Counted from the stretch's first letter, positions 44,845 to 53,836 are shown. The stretch: DNA of 64,000 nt from CAUZIZ01 sp965222655 (GCA_965222655.1 CBDCUP010000003.1:496001-560000), one strand, 5' to 3'. Numbers and translations are program-made. The notes: generated by a model not told the origin, from the letters alone.

Positions 44845-44937
44845 TGGAGCCTTGGGCGAAAATTTAAAAAGGCTCGGCACGGGTTCTGGCAAACACAGCG
44901 CGAGTCACCCACTCCTAAATTTACCCAAGGCTCCAAG
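44845..44937. repeat. Unique inverted repeat with AT-rich arm tips
   Basis: TGGAGCCTTGGG followed by CGAAAATTTA (44845-44866) is the inverse of TAAATTTACCCAAGGCTCCA (44916-44935). No other copy is seen in the window. The remaining part of the 44308-45133 gap has no gene; at 44762-44800 the sequence GACGTGCGACG occurs twice. Confidence 0.65.
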
Positions 44938-45133
44938 CGGGAACGTACCAGCAATTCAGGGGCCAATCGGTCCTTGTGACCGGGAAAAATGAAAGAAAAC
45001 CCCGAAAGGAGGCGGTGCAACACCCATTTGCAACGAATCACCGCTGTCCGGAAGCGTGCCCACTGCCACCAGGGAAATCCTGAAAAGGATGATTTACGTC
45101 ACCCGAGGTGACAAAAAACGGCAAGGAGTCGAG

Positions 45134-46003
45134 TCAGAAAATCGCTCGGGACAGGAGCGTTCGGTACTCTTCGGCTAGAGGCGATCGATTGCCGGCGAGA
45201 GCGAAAACGTCCAACATTGCCTTCCTCCCAGCGTCATCTCCGAACGAGCGAGCTTCGGTGACGATACCCAGAAGAATATCGAGGGCCTCACGGTACTCTT
45301 TGCTCACCGTGAGACAGCCCGCCAGAGCGTAGCGAGCTTCCAGGTTCGCGGGGTCTTGGTCGGACCTGGAGCGGGCGCTTTCCACCCCCCCCGCCTCTCG
45401 ACACCGCCTTTGGAGCCTCGCCACAATCTTGAGGTTCTCCGCTGTATCAGCTTGAGAAGAAAGGGGTGGAATCTTGGCGACAAGCTCGTCCATTTCGTCG
45501 AAGTTCTGCCGCTCCAGGGCGATCTGGGCGAGACCGAGCAACGCGCCAGGGTGGTCGGGCTCGCGAGCCTCGACCTTTCGAAAATCTTGAGAGGCCGCTT
45601 CAACATTTCCGCCAGCCATTTTCTGATTGGCCAGAACGACGATCTGATCTGCTTCGCTGGGACAGTGCTCCCCAAGGAAACGGCGCACCTCGCTTTCCGG
45701 GAGCAGGCCAATGAACTGATCCACAGGCTGGCCATCTCGAAATGCGACCACCATTGGAATACTCTGTATTTGGAACTGACGGGCGAGCTGGGGCGCCTCT
45801 TCGGTGTTCACTCGCGCCAGCAGAAACGCGCCACCGAATTCCTCGGCCAATCGCTCCAGAATCGGAGTCAGGGTCCGGCACGGCCCACACCAGGCGGCCC
45901 AGAAGTCGACGATCACCGGCCGGGTTCGCGAGTGTTCCACGACCCGTTCCTGGAAATCGGCCTCGACTACATCGGTAACAAACTCCTTGATTTCGTCCTG
46001 CAT
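45134..46003 (-). CDS. Thioredoxin-TPR co-chaperone (CnoX/YbbN-like)
   Basis: The protein has 289 residues. The N-terminal thioredoxin domain shows VIVDFWAAWCGPCRTLTPILERLAEE with the CxxC, and FQIQSIPMVVAFRDG with the cis-proline. The C-terminal half is helical and TPR-like (ASQDFRKVEAREPDHPGALLGLAQIALERQNFDEM, NLEARYALAGCLTVSKEYREALDIL), the YbbN/CnoX architecture. CnoX holds proteins under chlorine or oxidative stress and passes them to GroEL; here the CxxC is complete, so it may also act as a reductase. Confidence 0.87.
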   Translation of the reverse strand: MQDEIKEFVTDVVEADFQERVVEHSRTRPVIVDFWAAWCGPCRTLTPILERLAEEFGGAFLLARVNTEEAPQLARQFQIQSIPMVVAFRDGQPVDQFIGLLPESEVRRFLGEHCPSEADQIVVLANQKMAGGNVEAASQDFRKVEAREPDHPGALLGLAQIALERQNFDEMDELVAKIPPLSSQADTAENLKIVARLQRRCREAGGVESARSRSDQDPANLEARYALAGCLTVSKEYREALDILLGIVTEARSFGDDAGRKAMLDVFALAGNRSPLAEEYRTLLSRAIF

Positions 46004-46220
46004 TCTCTTACTCTCCGCTCACATTATAGCGAGCGCTGAGGATCCAGGAAAAAACGCCGCGCGCGCCGAGGCGGCGTACTTGATTGACGGCTCCACGCCG
46101 AGGGCTGCTCGGGCAAGGTCTGGAATTCTCGCCAACCCAGGGAAGCGCCCGGCAAGGCACTGATCCACCTGCTTGCAACCACCGATCGAAACTGAATATA
46201 CTGAGCCGGGACATGCGCTG

Positions 46221-46490
46221 ATGATCAACTGGATTACACTCGACTACTTAGAGTTGCTATGTCAGACGAACCAACTGCTCATTGGCTGCGCGAGGGGAGA
46301 GAGCGAGCTTTGGATTTCCCCTTTGGGACCTCACCCGTCGACTCTCACTCCACAGGAACTCAATGATATCCTGAGGGGGAGTTCGCTGTTCGAGGTCCGC
46401 AAGTTGCTGACGGAGGACCCCGATCTGGAAGAAACTTCCTTCGTGACGCGACTTGAACTCGAACAGCAGATTCGGCAATTGATGAATTGA
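46221..46490 (+). CDS. Unknown small protein, first of a coupled pair
   Basis: The protein has 89 residues and I do not recognise it. It begins MINWITLDYLELLCQTNQLLIGCARGE and ends with a charged helical region (FEVRKLLTEDPDLEETSFVTRLELEQQIRQLMN). No signal peptide or membrane segment is evident. The TGA stop overlaps the ATG of the next gene (TGATG), so the two are probably translated together. It is divergent from cnoX. Confidence 0.65.
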   Translation: MINWITLDYLELLCQTNQLLIGCARGESELWISPLGPHPSTLTPQELNDILRGSSLFEVRKLLTEDPDLEETSFVTRLELEQQIRQLMN

Positions 46491-47098
46491 TGACGTTGAC
46501 CAATCAAGCGATCAGCCTGCAGCAAGCCACGGATAAGATCCTTGGATCGATCATCGACGACTGGTATGGAAATGTTTCCGGTTTCTATCTGAACAGAGAG
46601 CAGATCGAAACGGAACCGGGGCTGGGGACCCGGGAAGAAGAGTTAAAGCGTTTCCACGATGACAAAGGGCACCGGATCAAGTTCAACAAGGACAACCTCG
46701 ATTTCACCTATGGACTGGTATCACACTGGCAGGAGGACAGCCTGCTAATTGAAGTTAGCGTGAACAACAAGGTCGAGAACTTCGACTACCAGGACTTTCA
46801 ACGGCGGCTGCTATCCCATTATCAGAATCTGGGCGAAAAACTGGTCCCTACTCCCTACGAACTCAGGAACTACCGTTATTGCGACATCTTCCTGCTGAAG
46901 CCAAATCCCGCCGAGGCCTTCCAGGTTGAGACGAGAACAGAGGGAGCCGACATCATGCGGCTTTCCTTCAGTGTCAACAACAAGCATCTGGAAAAGTGCC
47001 TCAGCCATCCGGTTTCAGGTAAGAGTCTCATCGAAAACTACTGTGTATCACCCTTCCGGACTGTGTATGCGGCCGTCTACCGGCGCATCGTGAGTTGA
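46490..47098 (+). CDS. Unknown protein, second of a coupled pair
   Basis: The protein has 202 residues, soluble, with mixed helix and strand and many aromatic residues (DDWYGNVSGFYLNRE, DFTYGLVSHWQEDSLLIEVSVNNKVENFDYQDF, NYRYCDIFLLKPNPAEAF). No known motif was recognised. Its start overlaps the stop of the upstream small gene. It is followed by DUF309 on the opposite strand. Confidence 0.7.
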   Translation: MTLTNQAISLQQATDKILGSIIDDWYGNVSGFYLNREQIETEPGLGTREEELKRFHDDKGHRIKFNKDNLDFTYGLVSHWQEDSLLIEVSVNNKVENFDYQDFQRRLLSHYQNLGEKLVPTPYELRNYRYCDIFLLKPNPAEAFQVETRTEGADIMRLSFSVNNKHLEKCLSHPVSGKSLIENYCVSPFRTVYAAVYRRIVS

Positions 47099-47123
47099 CC
47101 CTTCTTCGCCATACGTCTTACCG

Positions 47124-47513
47124 TCATTCTGATCGCAAATTGATCATCGGGTAGTCGAGGGCCAGGGGAGCCCTACTTCCCCGACTAATCGCCTCATCGA
47201 GGGCCTCTTTCCAGACTCGCAACTCAGACCGGAATCGTTCCAGGTCGATCCCCCCGTGGGAACCCGGGTAGGGAGCCAGTCTTTCGATCGACTGCTGCAT
47301 CATGGTGCGCGCTGCACCCCATTTGCCTTGTTGGTAGTGGAAGAAAGCAACGGCTGCCTGGATGATGCCTTGCAGAAAAGGCTGCTGGTCACTCGACTCC
47401 TGGAGCCAAAGGTCTTCTATCAGGTCGTGGCAGTCGTAGAACTCGCGCCGATTGAATAGTTCAAGCCCCTGTAGGAATTGCGGCTCTTCGGATCTTGCGG
47501 TATCTTGTGTCAA
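47124..47513 (-). CDS. DUF309 protein
   Basis: The protein has 129 residues with the family motif LFNRREFYDCHDLIEDLWLQESSDQQPFLQGIIQAAVAFFHYQQGKWGAARTMM, an all-helical fold seen in many phyla. The function is unknown. The conserved His-Asp and Glu positions suggest a metal or catalytic site, but this is an inference. The ClpX-like gene lies 72 bp upstream on the same strand. Confidence 0.85.
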   Translation of the reverse strand: MTQDTARSEEPQFLQGLELFNRREFYDCHDLIEDLWLQESSDQQPFLQGIIQAAVAFFHYQQGKWGAARTMMQQSIERLAPYPGSHGGIDLERFRSELRVWKEALDEAISRGSRAPLALDYPMINLRSE

Positions 47514-47585
47514 GAATGGCTCGTCGGACGTGCTCAGGCGATGGCCAATACGAGCTTCGGGTGCGACAGCTAAAAAGGAGGCACG

Positions 47586-49118
47586 TCAGTGGTAGGCTTC
47601 CTTGATCCAGCGTTCCAAGGATCCTGATGGATCGGAGACGACGTCGACATCGAACACCCAGGGTTCCTTGCGGGAACTCTTCTTCAAGAGCTTGACTCCA
47701 TGCTCGTAGTCGCGAAACAGCTCTCGGCAATAGTCCAGAATATCTCGTCCATCGGCTGCTGCTCGAGAAGCCAACAGCTCAGCTGCTTCCCGCGTGAACG
47801 CGATTTCGACGTCGAAGTTATCCCTGAATTCACTCTCGAACTTCTTTAGCCGGAAACGCAGTACGTCTTCTCGATAAATGTTGGGATTGGCGAGAAGTTC
47901 CGCCAACTTCCCCGGCGGGTCCGCTACCATTTCCCGTCCCACCACCAGATTCTCTACCTCGCTATCCGGCAGCTGGTACTTGTACTCCCGGAAGAGCTGC
48001 TCGCAGACAGTGATCAGACCCCGGGCGCCGGTCTCCTCTCGTACCGCTCGTTCGGCGATCGCTCTGATCCCCTCGTCTTGGAAGTAAGCATCTATCCCGT
48101 AGGCCAGAAAGTCCTTCTTGTACTGTTTCAGCAGCGAACCTTCCGAGTCCTTCAGAATGCTGAAAAGGTCTGGCGCGCTCAACGGATTGCAGTGCACCAC
48201 CACCGGCAGGCGGCCAATGAACTCAGACTCGAAGCCGTAGTCGATGAAGTCGACTGAGCGAGCTTTCTGGAGCAGGAAACGCTGTTGTTCCTGGGAGGTC
48301 TTTTCTCCCATGAAGCCGATCCTCTTGGCACCCAGACGCTTCTTGATGATGTCCGTCAGACCCGTGAAGGCACCACTAACGATGAACAGAATGTGTTTGG
48401 TATTGATTGTCTTTTTCTCGGGCTTTCCCCCGGCCTGGACTTCCATGAACGACTGCATTTGACTGGCAATATCGGTAGGTGACTTGAGGGGCACCTCGGT
48501 CTCTTCCAATAGTTTGAGCAGACCCCTTTGGACACCGTGCCCACTGACATCTCGCCCAAGACTGTTTGAGGGTGCGGAGATCTTGTCGATCTCATCCAGA
48601 TAGACGATACCGTACTCTGCCAGTTGGATATCCCCCTTGGCCTGATGCACCAGTTCCCTTATCAGATCTTCGACGTCTCCACCGACGTAGCCGGTTTCGC
48701 TGTACTTTGTCGCATCGGCCTTGAAAAACGGCACGCCGATCAGTCGGGCGATGTTCTGGATAAGGTAGGTCTTGCCTACTCCCGAGGGACCGATCAAGAT
48801 GATGTTCTGCTTCTTGTAGTCCCGACAATCTTCGGATTCCTGACAGTTTTGGATGTGGTGATAGTGATCGCAAATCGCCGTCGCCAGCACCTTCTTGGCA
48901 TCGTCTTGTTGGATCACATAGCGGTCCAGATACTCCTTGATTTCGCTCGGCTTATACTCGAAATCAACCTTCTGGGTGGCGTGGAGTTCTTCTCCCTCTA
49001 CCTCATCGGTCTCGTCTCCCTGGGCTTTGGGAAAGACCTCAACCCGCACCCCGGTGCCATATTTGTTCTGCAATAGCTGTTTCAGCTCATCCGGATTGAA
49101 CCGTTTATCGAAGGTCAT
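47586..49118 (-). CDS. ClpX-like AAA+ ATPase without the zinc-binding domain
   Basis: The protein has 510 residues. The core shows YKPSEIKEYLDRYVIQQDDAKKVLATAI, IILIGPSGVGKTYLIQNIARLIGVPFFKADATKYSETGYVGGDVEDLIREL (Walker A and ClpX-box), GIVYLDEIDKI (Walker B) and the C-terminal ETGARGLITVCEQLF (sensor 2). The N-terminal ~75 residues are acidic and lack the ClpX C4 zinc finger. The ClpP-binding IGF-type loop cannot be identified with confidence. A further ~90-residue C-terminal extension (NFDVEIAFTREAAELLASRAA) is present. It is an unfoldase, perhaps working without ClpP. Confidence 0.85.
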   Translation of the reverse strand: MTFDKRFNPDELKQLLQNKYGTGVRVEVFPKAQGDETDEVEGEELHATQKVDFEYKPSEIKEYLDRYVIQQDDAKKVLATAICDHYHHIQNCQESEDCRDYKKQNIILIGPSGVGKTYLIQNIARLIGVPFFKADATKYSETGYVGGDVEDLIRELVHQAKGDIQLAEYGIVYLDEIDKISAPSNSLGRDVSGHGVQRGLLKLLEETEVPLKSPTDIASQMQSFMEVQAGGKPEKKTINTKHILFIVSGAFTGLTDIIKKRLGAKRIGFMGEKTSQEQQRFLLQKARSVDFIDYGFESEFIGRLPVVVHCNPLSAPDLFSILKDSEGSLLKQYKKDFLAYGIDAYFQDEGIRAIAERAVREETGARGLITVCEQLFREYKYQLPDSEVENLVVGREMVADPPGKLAELLANPNIYREDVLRFRLKKFESEFRDNFDVEIAFTREAAELLASRAAADGRDILDYCRELFRDYEHGVKLLKKSSRKEPWVFDVDVVSDPSGSLERWIKEAYH

Positions 49119-49222
49119 CAGATCGTCCTCTACTAGCCTACTTTTCAACGCTGCTCTGGGTCTCCCACTTCTAATAAGATGCACATTTCAAATCAACGAT
49201 TCATACCGGCGTCGCTGCGCGC

Positions 49223-50566
49223 TCACAGGTAGCGCATCACCACCGCCCAGGCAGAGAGCGCGGCCATGCAAGAGATGATGGCGGCGGCGGCTATACCGGC
49301 CCAACGGATGGGTCTGGCCGTCCGCAACTCCCGTGGCAACTGCCCATCAAGCCAGACCGCGGCTATACAAGTCAATCCGACGCCGATATTGGTACTAAAC
49401 AACGCCACCAGATCGATCATGACGATGGGCGTCGTTTCGGTCCAGATGAAAACCCAGGTCAGGACCATCAGGGTGAATCCCAAGGCTTTCATGACCCCCG
49501 AGTAGCGGAGATCTTTTCCCTTTGGGAGCAGCTGCTGGAGAAGGCTGTGGGCCCCCCTTCCGTAAATCTCTGGGAGCGCGTTGAGGGTGCCCCAGAGGGC
49601 CGCGAGAATGATCACGTAGTAGAGAGGAATCATGAGGGGAGAGATCTGGGCAAAAATATGAGACTGTTCGGTAAGCAGATCATATCCCCTGGGGATCCTC
49701 TGACTGGGTGCAAGGATTGCGGCTCCGGCGATCATGAAGGCCGCCGTGACAAGCAGAATCAAAGAGGACGTAAAAAAGACGTCCAATTTGAGCGGCTTGA
49801 GGGTGCGCCTGTGATCCAGTCCGGAGCGATCAACCGTCCACCCTTTGATCACGATCCAATTGGAATAAACGATGTAGTTCATCGCAATGCTCCCGGCATA
49901 GCCGAATACCGAAGCCATCTCCAACACTCTGCTTCGGGACTTGATTTCCATGGGCAGCCACGCCGGATATTCGGGGAAATACCCGAACCGGAAGAAGCCT
50001 CTGAGTATCGACCCGATGTCCGGTTGGACCAGGATTGCGGCCAGCGTGGTGCAGGCCAGCAGCACGAGGCAAACCACTGCCTGGGACTTCTCCAAGGTCT
50101 CGTAACGCTGAAAAATGCCGGCCAGGATGGCCAGGGTGACGAACGCGAGGGCGAACCATTTGTAAGAGAGCACGAGTCCGGCCGAAGCGAGAATCTCAGT
50201 CATCAGGCGTCCGCTGGGAACGGCGATGACGACAAAAACGAAGGGAGCTACGACTACTTCAAGACTGAGTATCAGCCACAACAGCCAGCCCCTGGGGCCG
50301 GGAAAGTCGATCAGCTTTTCTGCCACGGTTTGACCCGAGACCGCCGCGTAGCGCCCAAGCAAATAGAGGGTCAGAAACGACTTGGTTACGGTTGCGACGA
50401 GAATCAGCCAAAGGAGGTCATAGCCGCCCCAGGCACCGGCACGCACCGCCAAAACAGTTTCGCCGGCACCAATACTTGCTGATGCTACGATCGCGCCGGG
50501 CCCAACCTGGCGAAACTGCGACAGCCATTGACGTCCCTTTGGGAGCGCTTCCCTCATCGTCGGCAA
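49223..50566 (-). CDS. Nramp-related divalent-ion transporter
   Basis: The protein has 447 residues with about 11 hydrophobic segments. The start VGPGAIVASASIGAGETVLAVRAGAWGGYDLLW matches the Nramp fold, and LWGTLNALPEIYGRGAH belongs to the later helices. The canonical metal ligands are absent: the TM1 DPGN is replaced by GAGE, and the TM6 motif reads GSIAMNYIVYSN instead of MPHN. It is therefore an Nramp-related transporter with another ion preference, perhaps Mg or Al as in known divergent branches. It is divergent from pyrE. Confidence 0.8.
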   Translation of the reverse strand: MPTMREALPKGRQWLSQFRQVGPGAIVASASIGAGETVLAVRAGAWGGYDLLWLILVATVTKSFLTLYLLGRYAAVSGQTVAEKLIDFPGPRGWLLWLILSLEVVVAPFVFVVIAVPSGRLMTEILASAGLVLSYKWFALAFVTLAILAGIFQRYETLEKSQAVVCLVLLACTTLAAILVQPDIGSILRGFFRFGYFPEYPAWLPMEIKSRSRVLEMASVFGYAGSIAMNYIVYSNWIVIKGWTVDRSGLDHRRTLKPLKLDVFFTSSLILLVTAAFMIAGAAILAPSQRIPRGYDLLTEQSHIFAQISPLMIPLYYVIILAALWGTLNALPEIYGRGAHSLLQQLLPKGKDLRYSGVMKALGFTLMVLTWVFIWTETTPIVMIDLVALFSTNIGVGLTCIAAVWLDGQLPRELRTARPIRWAGIAAAAIISCMAALSAWAVVMRYL

Positions 50567-50692
50567 GGTTCTTCATGGTATCAACATCCATTCTCGATAG
50601 CGATCTCTCTGCGGCACCCTGCCCCCGGGCACTCCCTGTCTATTCTCCGGGCTGGAATCTGGAATGACGTATACTTCCGGAGGGGATCCCAC

Positions 50693-51280
50693 ATGACCCA
50701 GATCAGAGAAAGCCTGCGCCAGTTATTGATTGCCCGATCGCTGCAAATCGGCAACTTCACGCTGACTTCGGGAATGACGAGCACACACTACATCGACGCC
50801 AAAAAAACCACACTCGATCCTGAGGGTGCCTATCTGTGCGCCCGTCTGATCCTGGATGAGCTCGCACGAAATCAGATCGAAGCCGAGGCGATAGGAGGTC
50901 TCACTTTGGGAGCAGACCCGGTAGTGGCGGCCGTGGCAGCCGTAAGCTTCGGCGAAAGAGATCGCTATACGCCCCTGCCGGCGTTCATTGTTCGCAAAGA
51001 GGCAAAGAAGCACGGGACCCAACTTTACATCGAAGGTTTCGAAGGCAAGAAGGGATCTCGGATCGTCATCTTCGACGACGTGTGCACGACCGGGTCATCC
51101 GCCCTGAAGTCGATAGAGAGAGCGGAGGCTCAGGGCTACAAAGTGGTCGCGGTGATCTGCCTGGTCGATCGAGAGCAAGGAGCGGAAGAGAGCTTTAGCG
51201 GTTACCTCTTCCTCAGACTCTTTCGCGTGCACGAGCTTCTTTCGGATCCCAGCGTTCAAGAGCAACTGGCCCGGCTTTAG
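50693..51280 (+). CDS. pyrE: Orotate phosphoribosyltransferase
   Basis: The protein has 195 residues. It shows QIGNFTLTSGMTSTHYIDAKKTTLDPEG, GGLTLGADPVVAAVAA, FIVRKEAKKHGT and the PRPP-binding VIFDDVCTTGSSALKSIERAE, all classical PyrE motifs. It makes orotidine 5'-phosphate from orotate and PRPP. The ATG at 50693 follows GGAGGGGATCCC. The stop codon TAG overlaps the first base of repeat D. Confidence 0.93.
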   Translation: MTQIRESLRQLLIARSLQIGNFTLTSGMTSTHYIDAKKTTLDPEGAYLCARLILDELARNQIEAEAIGGLTLGADPVVAAVAAVSFGERDRYTPLPAFIVRKEAKKHGTQLYIEGFEGKKGSRIVIFDDVCTTGSSALKSIERAEAQGYKVVAVICLVDREQGAEESFSGYLFLRLFRVHELLSDPSVQEQLARL

Positions 51281-51464
51281 GGCTCTGTCAAAATAACTTC
51301 ACATTCTGGCATCTCATCCTCACACCATTTTCGGCCGCTCCTCAATCGCGAAATCCTCAACGTAGACCCAGCTACGGCTGCGGTTTCGCTCAATCGTTCG
51401 CGACCAAATCTGGCGCAAATGTGAGCGCCAACTCTGCGAAGTTATTCTTGACAGAGCCCTTAGC
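51279..51464. mobile_element. MITE-like palindrome, family D
   Basis: The ends GGGCTCTGTCAA(A)AATAACTTC and GAAGTTATTCTTGACAGAGCCC are inverted over ~22 bp. The interior has GTAGACCCAGCTACGG and TTCGCTCAATCGTTCGCG as smaller palindromes. TTA flanks it on both sides (51277-51279 and 51461-51463), which may be a 3 bp target duplication. It carries no gene. The pyrE stop sits at its border. The rest of the gap to 51578 holds no gene. Confidence 0.7.
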
Positions 51465-51578
51465 CCGGATTTCCCAAGCCCGCTGGCCGCTATCCTACCG
51501 ACCGCTTCTGGGTCGCTCCCGGCACAGAAAATGGTGCACCATGTGGCTCGCGATCTGGCCTGTTAGAATAGTATCGCT

Positions 51579-51866
51579 ATGGTGGAGTCGAAGAACGTAA
51601 AAGTCGAGTGCCCCTGTTGCCAGGCCAGTCTGCTGGTGAATACCCGGACAGGACTGGTTCTCCATTCCGAGAAGAAGAAGTTGGACTACTCGTTCGAGAA
51701 TGCGGTGCAAGACGTAGAGGACCGCAAACAGAAGGCTGCAGAGCTATTCGACAAGGCCTTCGTTGACGAAAAGAAACGTCAGCAAGGTCTCGAGGAGAAG
51801 TTTCGAGAGGCCTTGAAGTCCAAGGACGAGTTAGACGATCCGATCCGCCCCTGGGATTTGGACTGA
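51579..51866 (+). CDS. Small CPCC zinc-ribbon-like protein
   Basis: The protein has 95 residues. The N-terminal VKVECPCCQASLLVNTRTGLV carries a CxCC half zinc knuckle; the remainder is a highly charged helix (ENAVQDVEDRKQKAAELFDKAFVDEKKRQQGLEEKFREALKSKDE). Only one Cys pair is present, so metal binding would need a dimer. The function is unknown. The glycosidase-like gene starts at the next base pair (GTG, 51868). Confidence 0.65.
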   Translation: MVESKNVKVECPCCQASLLVNTRTGLVLHSEKKKLDYSFENAVQDVEDRKQKAAELFDKAFVDEKKRQQGLEEKFREALKSKDELDDPIRPWDLD

Positions 51867-51867
51867 A

Positions 51868-52827
51868 GTGGCCCTCGCTGAGGGTCGTTGGCTTTCGATC
51901 CTGGCTAGACGCCTGTCCTTTCTCGCCTTGATTCCACTCTTTTTCTGCCTGGCGCCGAGCCAGAAAGAGCCCGGAGCACCTGGCGGAAAACACCCGTCTG
52001 CGGGTCGCCGGCCCGTCTTTGGTTCCTGGAGCGCTCCCCGCAATCTGGACATTGAATACTTCCAGCTTCTGGTAGATCTCGGCTTCACGCATACTCTGTA
52101 CTGGCGCAGTCCAAAACTAAACCGCGAACAGTGGGACAAGGACTTGGATCGGGCTGCCGAGCTGGGTATCCGGCTGGTTTTCGACAGCTGGCAGCCAGCC
52201 GCGATCCCCGAAGACTGGCTGGCAGCCGTCCTCGAGACAGCCTGTACCCACCCCGCGTTCGCTGGAGCCTATGCCCCGGATGAACCCGGATACCGTTTTC
52301 CCCTGGAGGGGCCTACCCGAAAACCCTCGGTCAAACGATTCCAGTCGGCCTACGATCGTCTCAAAGAATGCGGAAACGAGGGCATCTTTCAGGTGGACGC
52401 AGCTTCCGCCGAGACCAGATGGGTTCGCCAGTTTCTTCCTTTTTCGTCGGTGTTCGGACTGGACATCTACCCCTACAAGACTGGTGTCGACTGGAAGCGA
52501 TACGTGGAGCGAGCCACCTCGAAAGCACTGAAGCTGGCGGGCAGCCGTCCGGTCTGGATGGTGCTTCAAGGTCACGGACGCCGTGATTGGTACCAATACG
52601 CAACCAACAACCTCGGGCTGAAGATCCCGCCCGAATCAGATCCGCGCCCACCGAAGGAGGTCCTGTTGGAGATGGCGTGGACCGCCTTAACAGGAGGAGC
52701 CAAGGGAGTCTGGTGGTGGTCCTTCGAGCTGTACGATTGGCAGAATGGCGAGCATCGTCGATTCATCCTCCAGTTTGCCGACATCCACGCGGAACTCAAA
52801 AGGCGGCTTGCTGCCGAGGAACGGTAA
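51868..52827 (+). CDS. Putative secreted TIM-barrel glycosidase-like protein
   Basis: The protein has 319 residues from a GTG start. The signal peptide is LSFLALIPLFFCLAPS, possibly with a Cys for lipidation. The body resembles a glycoside-hydrolase-type barrel: FQLLVDLGFTHTLYWRSP, GIRLVFDSWQ, FAGAYAPDEPGYRFP, FGLDIYPYKTGVDW, RPVWMVLQGHG and TGGAKGVWWWSFELYDW. The E in the DEPG strand and the aromatic C-terminal strand fit a sugar-binding cleft. No GH family can be named with confidence. Confidence 0.6.
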   Translation: MALAEGRWLSILARRLSFLALIPLFFCLAPSQKEPGAPGGKHPSAGRRPVFGSWSAPRNLDIEYFQLLVDLGFTHTLYWRSPKLNREQWDKDLDRAAELGIRLVFDSWQPAAIPEDWLAAVLETACTHPAFAGAYAPDEPGYRFPLEGPTRKPSVKRFQSAYDRLKECGNEGIFQVDAASAETRWVRQFLPFSSVFGLDIYPYKTGVDWKRYVERATSKALKLAGSRPVWMVLQGHGRRDWYQYATNNLGLKIPPESDPRPPKEVLLEMAWTALTGGAKGVWWWSFELYDWQNGEHRRFILQFADIHAELKRRLAAEER

Positions 52828-52990
52828 GATCTGTTCGCCGGAGGGTCTCCTACCCACTAAGCTAAAACTTCAAGAAGAGGAGGTCACAGATCGCAAGTCG
52901 CAGGTCGCCGAGGAAGGGCATCTATTGATGGCAGAGCTTTCGTAGCTTGTGGCTTGAACGACGAGAAGATCATGCAGGCTTCGCCAGGAA

Positions 52991-53016
52991 CAGAGCCGTG
53001 ACTGCCAGGGAGCGGG
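52991..53016 (+). repeat. Half copy of repeat A (copy 3)
   Basis: CAGAGCCGTGACTGCCAGGG followed by AGCGGG matches one arm of family A; the inverse arm is absent, and a short GGGCCCTCATACAGGGC follows. It lies in the 280 bp gap 52828-53107, which has no gene. Confidence 0.7.
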
Positions 53017-53107
53017 CCCTCATACAGGGCACAACCTCACAGCTGCCCAGAAAATTTCCTTCTGGAATGGGGCCACGCAGCGGGGGGCTACTGATGAGAC
53101 TTGCCAG

Positions 53108-53836
53108 CTATCGCGTCCAGAACTCCTCGAAGTGATGAGTAGGCTGCCAGCCGAAAACGCGCTTCACTTTCTCGTTCGAGAACTGACCGTGGGGGAAATC
53201 CGCCAAGACGAAGAAGGCCTCGTAGCGAGAGGGCAGATCCTCCAGTGGGATCTTCAAGGCAAGTGGAAAGAGGGCGGCTGCGTCCCTCCATGTCACGGTG
53301 AAAGGCACGAAGTGGGATTCGTCGTCGGGTCGAGGGCGGCTGTAACGGAAATGGTAGAAGAGGAACGACATTACGTAGAGATCGTGGTTGTCGCTGAAGA
53401 CCCGGCAGATCTCTTCCCCCAGGCCCTTGCTCAGAGCGTACAAGAGAGCGCCTGGACGCGGTGTCATGTCCGGATGCATTTCGAAATCGAAGGGCTCGCA
53501 GGTCTCATTTCCCGTGATGGCGTAGAAGGGACCCGTGTTGATGATCCGACGAATCCCGTGGGTCTGAGCAGCGGTCAGGACGTTGTACGTCCCTCGAGTA
53601 TTCACATCGAAGGCCTGCTCGGGATCCCAGCGCAACACTGACAGATTGATGATGGCGTCCATACCCTCCGCAGCACGAAGAACTTGCTCCGGATCGGAGA
53701 CATCTACCTGAAGATACTCGTGTTCTTCCAAAGAAGATTCCTTGATGTCGGTCAGCCGGAGGACATATTCGTTTTCGAGTGCCTTCACGACGTGCGGACC
53801 TAGATAGCCGGACGCGCCCAGAATCAAAACCCTCAT
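53108..53836 (-). CDS. NAD-dependent epimerase/dehydratase (SDR)
   Basis: The protein has 242 residues. VLILGASGYLGPHVVKAL is the nucleotide motif, GMDAIINLSVLRWDPEQAFDVNTRGTYNVLTAA the middle region, and YALSKGLGEEICR the catalytic Y-x3-K. It is shorter than classical sugar epimerases and resembles uronate-dehydrogenase-like SDR proteins. It overlaps the next upstream gene (ATGA at 53833-53836). Confidence 0.8.
   Translation of the reverse strand: MRVLILGASGYLGPHVVKALENEYVLRLTDIKESSLEEHEYLQVDVSDPEQVLRAAEGMDAIINLSVLRWDPEQAFDVNTRGTYNVLTAAQTHGIRRIINTGPFYAITGNETCEPFDFEMHPDMTPRPGALLYALSKGLGEEICRVFSDNHDLYVMSFLFYHFRYSRPRPDDESHFVPFTVTWRDAAALFPLALKIPLEDLPSRYEAFFVLADFPHGQFSNEKVKRVFGWQPTHHFEEFWTR

Noticed and set aside
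45356..46039. 227-codon plus-strand frame opposite cnoX
   Set aside because: It is a shadow of the thioredoxin-TPR gene; the opposite strand carries WCGPC and clear TPR sequence.
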